From NCBI GenBank assembly GCA_015499985.1, contig JAAAUF010000729.1, positions 1 to 21,293 of the forward strand: 21,293 nt of DNA, given 5' to 3'. The notes below the pieces were generated by a model that was given only the letters and a program-made list of their open reading frames with translations, ran no database searches and was not told the DNA's origin. The translations under genes were made by a program, and so were the position numbers. Shown piece after piece: positions 11,401 through 19,108 of the stretch (its first letter is position 1; each line of letters begins with the position of its first letter). The DNA comes from Haplosporangium gracile (lineage: Eukaryota; Mortierellomycota; Mortierellomycetes; Mortierellales; Mortierellaceae).

Positions 11401-12355
11401 TTCCCACGGATCCGCATATGTTCTGTCGAAACCTCGAATGCGGCCATGACGGTGGTGGCGAGGTAGATGGTGATGGGATCAGAGAGGTTCATCGTCTTCA
11501 GGGCAGTGATGGTCGCCTTGAGGACGGTGCTGGGGAGTTCGTGGTAGAAGGCGATCGCAAAGAGAATCCTGGCAAGAAGAGTACGTTCCTGTTGGATATA
11601 GTCAAGTCGATCCTCATTGATCGCCATGCCAAGCTGCGCCACCAAGTTGGACGTGTCTGTCATGTCGTTCTTGAGCGATTTCGATTTTTTGTCGAGAGTC
11701 TCCAGAGCGACAAGAGCTTTGTTGGCGAGATTGCCACTGGCTGCTGCCAAGAGCTCGTTCCTAAGGGGTGCTATTGCTTTGCTGAACTCTGTGGGCGAAT
11801 TAATTGTGCCGGTGGTGTCCAGGATGGCGTAGATAAGGTAGAGAAGGGCGATCCTTTCGCGATGGAACAAGATGATCGATGTCTCTACTGGGGTCCTGTC
11901 ATATCGAGTGTGATATTCAATTCCGCGCTGGAAGAGCGATGCGACCGCGTATTCATCCATTTCCAGCTGATCCGACAGAATAATGGCGCCTGCAATGAAT
12001 TGTTCGTTCACCGAGCGTTCCTTGCCTCCAATCACAGGAGTTCCTACAACAATAGACAACAAAAATATGGTGGCGTCTCATAATGTTAGTATCGTTGTGA
12101 TCCGTTGGACTCTTCGTGACGATACTGAGTATAATATAAAATAAAATTGCGACGAAAACAAAAATGCGTACCGAGCTTCAACTGTGCTCTATGTGTGGCG
12201 TTGGGTGCTTTAGAGTCCAAGAGGGCGAGAATCGACGACTTGTTGGCCTCCAGGTGGTTCAGCACAGTGTGAACATAGTCGTGTGAATCCGATCGCAACG
12301 CGTTTTGAACGTTCCTGGCGAGCTCCTCAAAGACCGGTGTCCATTGCGGTTCCAT
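5205..12355 (-). CDS. NUP192: Nup192/Nup205 inner-ring nucleoporin (8 exons, 2107 aa)
   Basis: Exons (minus): 12355-12172, 12043-7193, 7074-6953, 6850-6701, 6600-6342, 6234-5896, 5808-5483, 5297-5205. Introns run 87-185 bp, all GT-AG, and the eight exons close to 6324 nt with no internal stop. Nup192/Nup205 is a large alpha-solenoid of the inner ring of the nuclear pore complex, where it binds Nic96/Nup93 and Nup53 and helps set the transport channel. Seen: an all-helical, low-Pro protein with the Nup205-like N-terminal features (the VIGGKE segment at the exon 1-2 join, then FIAGAIILSDQLEMDEY) and a helical C-terminal tail including WRHLEYYL. It is close to human NUP205 (about 2010 aa) and longer than yeast Nup192 (1683 aa). 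The start is the ATG of MEPQW; its -3 base is C, which is not ideal. Intron 7 carries a GA microsatellite. Six of seven introns sit in the last quarter of the gene. Confidence 0.95.
5390..5461. repeat. GA/CT dinucleotide microsatellite in NUP192 intron 7
   Basis: 72 bp of almost pure AG repeat with two single-base interruptions (near 5407 and 5433). It lies in the last NUP192 intron, starting about 20 nt downstream of the 5' splice site. The transcript strand therefore carries a long CU tract. Confidence 0.95.
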
Positions 12356-12910
12356 GGTCGATCTGGGAGAGTTAGTCTTGGCGAGGAAGTAAAATGAATA
12401 GGTGCTCAGTCCTGGGTGGGCTTTAACGCGTCTGTTGTTTACTGACAATTCCTTCCTTTGGCTTTTTTTTGTTGTTGTTGATTGGTGTGGTGAGGAGGAT
12501 CTACAAGCGCACAGAAGGGTTCGCGAATCTATTCTTGACGATGATTTCCTTGGGGAGTTGAGGACGAAAGGCGGACGAGGAAGGGTCGTGGAGTATGAAG
12601 GCGGAAAGGGAGGATGGATGAGGTGAAAGGGAGGGAAGAGAAGAGAAAAGACGTGAAGGTGATGGAAGGGAAGGGAGGTTAGCGCAGGTAGGGTTGAATC
12701 AGTCCCTCAAAAAAAAGGTGCGCTTTCGTGTTTGTGTCTCTGCGTCGTTGTGGCTCGTCAAATTTAAGGGGTATGTGACTTTCAAACGCGCACCAACCAG
12801 ACCGCGTGGGCGCTCCTTTTGCTGGAATTTATTCTTACACCACCAACTCCTCCAACTTCACACCTCTACACTCACAATCTCATTCGCACTTCGCAACAAC
12901 CAAACTAAAT
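12356..12910. promoter_or_regulatory. Shared divergent upstream region of NUP192 and hydrolase
   Basis: 555 bp separate the NUP192 start (minus) from the hydrolase start (plus). The stretch has an ATTGG (reverse CCAAT) at about 12480, a GTT run just before it, a purine-rich segment at 12600-12680 on the plus strand, and a C/A-rich pyrimidine stretch just before the hydrolase ATG. No additional gene is visible. Shared regulation is inferred from head-to-head layout only. Confidence 0.6.
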
Positions 12911-13724
12911 ATGTCGCGCATAATCTTAGTCCCGGGCAACGGGAACGACAATGTCGAATCCTCAATGTGGTACCCATCCGTCATCTGCGACCTCACCGAT
13001 GCCAAACACCCTGTCACCCAACACCTCCTCTTCTCCGGTGGCAACTTTCTCCAAACCTTCCCAGACCCTTACGACGCCCACGAAGAGATCTGGATCAAAT
13101 ATATGGAGGACGAGATCGAGATTGGAGAACAGGATGTGGTGATTGGACATTCGAGTGGTGCTGCGGCCATTTTGAGATATGTCGAGACTAGGAAAGTTAA
13201 AGGTGTTGTCCTTGTCAGCGCTTATCATTCCGACCTTGATGACCCCTCCGAGGTAAGATCGGCAAGATATGTAAAAAAGTGGGCACGAATCATTTGAAAT
13301 CCACAAGTTCAACTGACTGAATGACCCTATTTCAAACCTTTACAAGCGCGAGGCTGGATACTTCAACCGTTCCTGGAACTGGGACGCCATCTCCAGGAAC
13401 GTCGAATGGATCACCCAATTCTGTAAGTATCATCACTCTCTATCCCCCCCCTCTCTCTTCCTCTCTCTCTTCCTCTCTCTCTTCCTTGTGTTGAACCCAA
13501 TGCACACCCATGTGCACACGATTCGTACTAATATCAAAACTGCACAAAATAAATACATTGCAGCTAGCCCAAACGATCATTTGGTGCCAATCGACGAGCA
13601 ACGCTTTGTCGCCAGCAAGATTGTCGGGATCGACTATATCGAACTCCCCAACCGTGGACATTTCACCCGCGATCGCGCGTTCCCGGAGTTGGTCGCCAAT
13701 GTTATCCAAAAGATGGCTTCCTAA
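12911..13724 (+). CDS. RBBP9/YdeN-type alpha/beta serine hydrolase (3 exons, 192 aa)
   Basis: Exons: 12911-13252, 13347-13422, 13564-13724. Introns of 94 and 141 bp are GT-AG and total 579 nt. The family comprises small single-domain alpha/beta hydrolases such as human RBBP9 (186 aa) and bacterial YdeN; RBBP9 is a serine hydrolase whose physiological substrate is not well settled. Seen: a beta1 strand followed by the PGNGN oxyanion-type loop (residues 8-12), nucleophile motif GHSSG with Ser81, Asp144 in NDHLVP and His172 in RGHF, forming a complete Ser-Asp-His triad. The WYP near 20-22 also fits the family. There is no signal peptide, so a soluble intracellular enzyme is expected. The ATG at 12911 was chosen because an upstream in-frame ATG (12806) would add a low-complexity leader that breaks the family N-terminus. 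Intron 2 has a long CT tract. Confidence 0.9.
13443..13487 (+). repeat. Polypyrimidine CT-rich repeat in hydrolase intron 2
   Basis: A 45-nt pure pyrimidine tract starting with a C run and then about three copies of a 12-mer CTCTCTCTCTTC-type unit. It begins about 20 nt past the 5' splice site, similar in placement to the CT tract in NUP192 intron 7. Confidence 0.8.
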
Positions 13725-13749
13725 TCGTTGTAAATATCAGCTCATTGCA

Positions 13750-13755
13750 AATAAA
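13750..13755 (+). terminator. Poly(A) signal of hydrolase gene (AATAAA)
   Basis: Plus-strand AATAAA 26 nt past the hydrolase stop codon, in the short gap between two convergent genes. Confidence 0.65.
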
Positions 13756-13847
13756 GAAAAATGTGAACAAGACATCCCTTTTCGTAAACATTGACTGTAA
13801 GCGACAATGACGATGAATGAATGAATGAAATATGAAACGTATTTCGC

Positions 13848-13853
13848 TTTATT
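13848..13853 (-). terminator. Poly(A) signal of YIPF6-like gene (AATAAA)
   Basis: Minus-strand AATAAA about 107 nt past the YIPF6-like stop codon, opposite the hydrolase 3' end. An ATGA/TCAT tetranucleotide run follows at about 13812-13828. Confidence 0.6.
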
Positions 13854-13959
13854 TGTATCTGAGCACATATGTTTTCTTTAATCATAGTCCTGCAACGAAT
13901 CGAAAAATATGAAAGCAAAAAGCAAGAAGAAAGAAAGAGGTTACGAAAGAGTCTCCTTC

Positions 13960-15395
13960 TTATGAGATGAGAATCATCCAGGCAATAACGAAGTAGAACA
14001 GGAATAATGGGTAAACTCCCAGCGCACGACGATTGGCCAGGTTAGAATCCGAAAGGAAGCCCAGCGAAGCCCAAGATGCCCAAGCAAAAGCGATTCCAGA
14101 GAGAGGCAGACGGATATAGATGTTGGAGAGGAAAATCGAGACGACACTGACGAGAACCAGCGGGAACAGGCAGTATCCAATCACGCACACACTCTGGAAG
14201 AACGATCTATAATACGTCGACAAGGATAGGCATGACAAGATATTAGTGTTGGCACCATGAGTAAACTAGGAGGTCCTGTCATCCAAAATAATAGTCAAGA
14301 TCCAATTGAGTTTTGTAAAAACAAACGTACACTCTTCCACCGAGAAGCTTGGCATTCACAGTGACCACTGCGGATCCCAACCAGACAATGATGAAGATCC
14401 AGGTGAAGACGGTGATCTTTTGATCCGGCTGAGCTCGCATACTCAAGACACTATTGAGGTAATCGATGCAAGAGTGGATTGTCATTAGTTTTCAAGCCTT
14501 GTTTCAAACCGACCCTGCAAAACGTCCCACAGCCAGATAGAGCTATAGCGCAAGCACAGTATTTGTTCCTGAAACGTACATGGACAAGGTCAAGCACATC
14601 AGGAGAGGTCCCCAAAGATCCCCTATGAAGAGAGCGAAACAATATCCAGATTGATAGCCCAAATGGTTAGTCTTCCATTTCTGTGCCTTTTGTTCCATGA
14701 TGGCTGATAAGCATAGCGCAATGGGACGCCTGCCATCTGCACATACAGTCCTTGAGAATATCCTTGCGTCCTTTGGGATATAACACCTGCTGCAGTTTTG
14801 CTCCAACATTGCGAAGATCACGGAGCTATTGATATCCATTAAAAGAGAAGCAAAGAAACAAAATGGTCAGAAAAGACTGCTTGCTGCTGAAAAAGGCGCC
14901 AAGACTTGAAAAGATAAAACGTGTCGCGTGTCAAGCCCTGAGTGGCTGTAGGCTCCATGGCTGCCGTCAGGAATGAAAATCACTCGTTCGGGTGCAGCAG
15001 CTGTTGCAATGCCTGCTTAGACTTACAAGAGTCTCGGAGACAGGCTCGTCCAGGGTATCAATAGCACTTCCAATGCCGCTGGCCTGGCCAACGCCAAGCC
15101 CAACACCGCCTCCAATGTTGCCTGTGGGTGCACTGTTACTGCCACTGCCATGACCACTGGAAGAGGAGCCGATGTTTCCAGTGACCTTGGGGAGGGGACT
15201 CTTGGTGGGGCTGAGGGGCTTTTGTCCTGGGAGAGGCACATCGTCGGGTTCGATGGAGGGCGAGTTCATGCGGTGGGGGATGTTGGTCTCGAAGGGGTTG
15301 TCGTAGGTGTCAGAGTAAGACGTTGCTTCGACGTAGCTTGGCGCTGCTGGCGACAAGAAGTCATCTGGCTCGACAGAGTTGTGTTGGTGGTTCAT
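13960..15395 (-). CDS. Yip1-domain Golgi membrane protein, YIPF6-like (5 exons, 285 aa)
   Basis: Exons (minus): 15395-15027, 14825-14747, 14622-14580, 14450-14331, 14206-13960. Introns of 201, 124, 129 and 124 bp are GT-AG and total 858 nt. YIPF proteins are multi-spanning membrane proteins of the early secretory pathway that interact with Rab/Ypt GTPases; YIPF6 is Golgi-located in animals. Seen: a cytosolic, Ser/Pro/Gly-rich N-terminus of about 110 residues, then the YIPF6 signature TLDEPV, a KLQQVLYP segment, DLWGPLL at the first membrane span, NAKLLGG between spans, SFFQSVCVIGYC, and NRRALGVYP before the last span; about five hydrophobic segments in all. Three of the joined codons (W, I and V) are rebuilt across introns and match the family. 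The only in-frame ATG near the 5' end is MNHQHNS. It is longer than human YIPF6 (236 aa) because of the N-terminus. Confidence 0.92.
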
Positions 15396-15842
15396 CCTGA
15401 CAGGGGAGTGTATGTGTCGTTTTTCTTTTGCTGCTGGGGTTGTTTTCGTGTTCCTTGTATTTTTGTCAGACGTGATGCTGTTTGTTGGTCCCAAAAGGTC
15501 GATCAGGGGTGAGAAGGGAGTGGAGAAAGAGTGTAACAGAGTATTGAAAAAGGGTCAGAGTTTGGAATTTTGACAAGTAGGCGATAGGCTCATTCATTTT
15601 CAGTGGTTAAAAATGGGTCCAAAGCAATAAAATCGTCACCGAAAAGAAGCAAATCGCCTCCCGTGCGCGATAAGATGAGGGCGAAAGCAATTGTAAGGTT
15701 AAGCACGTTCGAACAAGAGAGTGGAAATGAAAATGCTTGTAGTTTATTTGTCTATCCAACAGACAATTGCGAAGAATGAATTTGCATTGTCCCCTGAATA
15801 TCGTCGTCCTCCCTTCGTATCCAATTCGTGTAAAGTAACATT
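15396..15842 (-). promoter_or_regulatory. YIPF6-like upstream region / elongase 3' flank
   Basis: 447 bp between two tandem minus-strand genes. The right part holds the elongase 3' UTR with its poly(A) signal; the left part must hold the YIPF6-like promoter. The open frame runs on upstream of the chosen ATG without another ATG. No other gene is visible. Confidence 0.6.
15743..15748 (-). terminator. Poly(A) signal of the elongase gene (AATAAA)
   Basis: Minus-strand AATAAA (within ACAAATAAAC) about 95 nt past the elongase stop codon. Confidence 0.65.
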
Positions 15843-17929
15843 TTACTGCAACTTCTTGGACTTCTCCTTGGCGGCATCGGCCTTGGCCTGCTTGGCCAAC
15901 TTGGCGTTCTTTCTGTAAAAGTTGTAGAAGAGGCCGAGCATGGTCCACATGTAGAACCAGAGGAGAGCAGTGATGAAGAAGGGGTATCCGGGGCGGCCCA
16001 AGACCTTCATCGCGTACATGTCCCACGATGACTGGATAGACATCATGCAGAACTGAGTCATCTGGGAGCGGGTAATGTAGAACTTGATGAACGACACCTG
16101 CTTGAATCCCAAAGCAGACAAGAAGTAGTATCCATACATGATAACGTGGATGAACGAGTTCAAGGCAGCCGAGAAGTAAGCTAATTGATTGTCCATTCGA
16201 AAGAATGTTATTGTCAGTTTTTTTGGCTTGAGAAAAAAAAAAGCGATTGAACAATGAAACATACTAAGAGAAAGAGAAACAACATACCTTCACCGTTGGG
16301 GGCGACAAAGGTGACCAACCACCAGATGGCAAAGATCGAGGAGTGATGGTAGACGTGCAAGAATGAGATCTGACGGTTGTTCTTCTTAAGGACCATGATC
16401 ATGGTGTCAACGAACTCCATGATTTTGGAGAAGTAGAAGAGCCAGATCATCTTGGCCATCTATTCTCACGTTCACAGGGTTAAGGGAGGAACAGGAAGAT
16501 ATGTTGGTCAGCATAAGAGAAGCAGGACGATGACATGAAGCCCTGTGTTTGTGCATGCGACATAGTTTGCTAAGGTAAAACCGTGAAAGTTCCCCTACTC
16601 GCTGGTTGAGATTCAACCTCCTCTTGGCTCACGGGCCTAAGCATGCATAAGAGATTGGTCGTGCCGTGCCGCATATTTGTTCCTTTTTTCACCTCTTTTC
16701 TTCGCATGCCCAATGGCATGCGCAAGTAGCAATAGGACGGGAACACGAAAAACTATCTTCCCCCTTGTGGAATCTCACACATTCAACTCCAACTCCCTCA
16801 CTTTTGCACAAGCGCGTGCAATCTTCATTCCACGGACAAAAAAGTGTTGGATCAATTGGATTGGTCAATCGACCAAAACAACCGTGTCTCCATTATCTTT
16901 ACAAGTCTAAAACAAAACAAAACAACAAACACACGAACGCGAGAATTCAAAAAAATAGCCGAGAAAAAAGTATGTCGCCGAGAAAAGAGTTGATGCTCCT
17001 GCAGGGGGCCGTTGAACCATGATTCCTGTTGCTCCTGAAAATCGAATTGTCTGTTGAAAAAGTCGAGTGCGATTTCCTTTGTCAATCCTTGTGACAAAAA
17101 ACAATGTATTTTTCGGTGCGAGTGGCAGTCGACTATTTCCAGAGAGGCAAAGCTGGTCTGGGGGAAAGCGGTCCTGTTCCTGAGTCCCGCTGTCCGTGTA
17201 ATCGTTTCTTTTCTTATTTTCAATCAATTCAACGCCAGCTTCAGTCTTTCTTTCTTTCCTGTGGCCCAATAAAACGCAAGGACAAACGCAAATAGAACGG
17301 AACTCTTCCATCGAGTTGCCACCAAATGGAAGAGTGCGATAAAAAAAAAACCAGAAAAAAAAAGGAAAGAAAGAAAGAACGCGTGGGTGTGGGAAGTAAA
17401 CCGTAAAAAGACATGAAAAAGATATCATCTACCACAGAAAAGCAAATCAGCGATAAAGTAATTCATCTTGCAGACAACTTACAGGGAAACCGGTAGAGGT
17501 GTGATCAGCCATGTTCTCAAAGAGACCGTACTTGGCCTGGTAGGCTTCATAGAGGATACCGACGCACATGTAGGCGCTGATAGAGACCAGGCAAAAGTTG
17601 TGGAAGAGCGAGAAGGTCTTGACCTCGAACCGGTTAAAGTTCTTCATGATCTGCATACCAACAACGACAGCGGCGAGATAGGCAATGACGATCAAGAGGA
17701 CGTGGAAGGGGTTCATCAGGGGCAACTGAGCAGCGAGAGGGGATTCGACAGCGGTCAAAAAGGCGCGGTAATGGTGAACGAGCGCGGGGACGAACTTCTC
17801 CATCTGGGCGGTCAGGGCATCCTCAAGGGGGTCGACATAGGGGGCAGCACGGACACCGAAAGCGGTGGCAAAATCAATAAACAGATCTTGAGGCAGCTTG
17901 TTGGGGATGAATTGCGAAATCGACTCCAT
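15843..17929 (-). CDS. GLELO: PUFA elongase of ELO family, GLELO-like (3 exons, 318 aa)
   Basis: Exons (minus): 17929-17483, 16459-16288, 16180-15843. Introns of 1023 and 107 bp are GT-AG and total 957 nt. ELO proteins are ER membrane 3-ketoacyl-CoA synthases, the first and rate-limiting step of acyl-CoA elongation with malonyl-CoA. The close match to the M. alpina enzyme implies elongation of gamma-linolenic acid (18:3) to dihomo-gamma-linolenic acid (20:3), the step before arachidonic acid. Seen: the KxxExxDT block at 161-168, the catalytic HVYHH box at 184-188, several hydrophobic spans, and a lysine-rich tail ending KKLQ, which fits a KKxx ER-retrieval signal. Length equals the known 318 residues. 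Exons 2-3 are nearly identical to the remembered M. alpina protein, while exon 1 differs at many sites, suggesting a related species. Substrate choice is inferred from similarity. Confidence 0.95.
16553..16721. repeat. Cluster of four GCATGC palindromes
   Basis: GCATGC at 16553-16558, 16641-16646, 16704-16709 and 16716-16721, all inside elongase intron 1. One hexamer is expected about every 4 kb by chance. Confidence 0.8.
16703..16722. repeat. Perfect inverted repeat with CAAT loop
   Basis: An 8-bp stem, CGCATGCC and its exact complement GGCATGCG, around a 4-nt CAAT loop; the stem-loop edge also forms CCAAT. It could be a hairpin in the pre-mRNA or a dimeric protein site in DNA. Function unknown. 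Confidence 0.7.
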
Positions 17930-17961
17930 GGCGAATCAACTTTTTCTTTCTTCTTGACTTC

Positions 17962-18080
17962 GGAAGAGGAGGGAGGAGAGGGGAGAGGGTGGAGTGAAAA
18001 AGAAAGGAAAAGAAGAAAGAAAGGGAAAGGGGAAAAGGGAAAACAGAAGAAAAAGAAACGAGATAGAAAAAAAAAAAAAA
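17962..18080 (-). promoter_or_regulatory. Pyrimidine-rich tract upstream of the elongase start
   Basis: About 120 nt that are nearly all C/T on the transcript strand, with only a handful of interruptions, starting some 30 nt upstream of the start codon. CT-rich blocks at this position are common in strongly expressed fungal genes, near transcription starts; the link here is inference. Confidence 0.5.
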
Positions 18081-18158
18081 TAAGAGTCGGGGACCTGTTC
18101 CTGTGTACCTGAGTAGATAAGCAACAACTTGGACAAGCAAAAGCACAACATTCATATG

Positions 18159-18186
18159 CACACACATACACACACACACACACACA
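18159..18186. repeat. CA dinucleotide microsatellite
   Basis: About 14 CA units with one TA interruption, 230-260 bp upstream of the elongase start codon. Confidence 0.85.
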
Positions 18187-19108
18187 ATCCTCCCTCTCCC
18201 ATTCACTTTCTTCAGCCGTATCAATTGCTTTTTTAGCGAAAAGCGAGTCTAGTCCCTCATCCATCTTCACAGGTGTCTGCTTTCCTTTTCTTCTTCCTTG
18301 CACCATAGCTTGTCTGCTGTGTGCTGTTAGCATCTTTTCTGTATTCGGTGATTCTTTTTCCGCTCAAAAGGAATTTTTTATTTTCACTTTCGATCTCAGG
18401 AGAAGTAGAAAGAGGGAAGTGTCCGAGACCCGGGGGAAGGATCGCGGACGCTCATTCGGCATTTGATGGGGGCACTCTATCCTAATTATGCTGACTACAC
18501 AGCTATGCCGTTTGACTCGCTCTTTTGAACAACAGAAAAAAATTGTATTCAAAAGAGAAGGGAGCGCGCGCCAATGGCTCTCTCTTTTAAAGTGTAAACG
18601 GAAGAAAAGCACATACAAAACGAAAGCTTAGAAAAGTGTTTGGCCAGAGTACGGATTGAACTTCCATACCGCCACCCGCTTATGCATAGACTATGCTTCA
18701 CTTCTTCCCGTCCATCCATCTCCCAGGCTCATACACTGCCTCCCTCTTCCTCACCCGCTCCAGACAGACCCAAAGAATAGAACATAACAAAAAACATTTT
18801 AATAGACAAATTCCGATCCACCAACACGTTCTCACTCCCCTTCGCTTTCGGGTTTGAGTTGTCTCATAAACACTAGTGCGGGGAGCACCACAGGCCAATT
18901 GACCTCAAACTGTCAATATTCCATTGGTAGGAATTGAGGGCATCAAAGAATGCATCAGAAAATGAACGCTTGTATTCAAATGATATGAATGGGAGGACGA
19001 CGAGAGAAGAAGTATGCACATGATCCTGTTAATTAACCTAGGAAAACACAAGATGAAGAAAGGAGAGAGAGAGAGAGAAAATGCGACTTGACTTGAGAAT
19101 GGTCCTCT

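Larger units (their letters stand above)
16460..17482 (-). other. Unusually long (1023 bp) first intron of the elongase gene
   Basis: The intron runs from GTAAGT after codon 149 (Pro) to a TAG before the Met-Ala-Lys codons of exon 2. Both flanks match the known protein without gap, so its limits are secure. All other introns in the window are 87-201 bp. Short open frames inside it (for example 16907-17428) are not conserved-looking and lack domains. It has CT-rich and T-rich tracts near its 5' end and a cluster of GCATGC sites near its 3' end. Confidence 0.85.
17930..19108 (-). promoter_or_regulatory. Elongase upstream region / 3' flank of NAB-like gene
   Basis: 1179 bp between two minus-strand genes. 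Immediately upstream of the elongase ATG is a strong pyrimidine tract, then a CA repeat, then mixed sequence with a CCAAT within GCGCGCCAATGG at about 18566-18577 and an imperfect GTCCG...CGGAC dyad at about 18421-18450. The right end, next to the NAB-like stop, has a short GA repeat near 19062-19078. I see no gene and no clear AATAAA for the NAB-like transcript. Confidence 0.6.

Noticed and set aside
11211..12083. 290-codon plus-strand open frame opposite NUP192
   Set aside because: Antisense to the large NUP192 exon and running past its start; composition reflects reverse-complement codon bias only.
12806..12910. Upstream in-frame ATG extending the hydrolase by 35 residues
   Set aside because: The extension is Ser/Thr/His-rich with no targeting signal I can recognise, and family members begin right before the first beta strand, as with the ATG at 12911.
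14826..15026. Possible intronic snoRNA in the longest YIPF6-like intron
   Set aside because: CTGA boxes occur but no RTGATGA C box or terminal stem is present.
15396..15494. Longer start for the YIPF6-like protein
   Set aside because: The open frame extends upstream, but its first codon there is TTG and no ATG occurs before MNHQHNS at 15395.
16907..17428. 173-codon minus-strand frame inside the elongase first intron
   Set aside because: Considered as an extra or alternative exon. The flanking exons already join to give the full known 318-residue protein, and this translation is low-complexity Phe/Ser-rich with no domain.
17468..18112. 214-codon plus-strand frame opposite elongase exon 1
   Set aside because: Covers the antisense of a conserved exon and ends in a purine-rich Glu/Lys/Arg/Gly run from the promoter tract; no family resemblance.
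18630..18700. tRNA-like stretch on the minus strand (GTTCAATCC-like T loop and a GCATAG/CTATGC hairpin)
   Set aside because: The bases flanking the apparent T loop do not pair as a T stem, and no acceptor stem or D arm can be drawn.
18698..18898. 66-codon minus-strand frame between the elongase and NAB-like genes
   Set aside because: Short, with no recognisable family, splice context or conserved composition.
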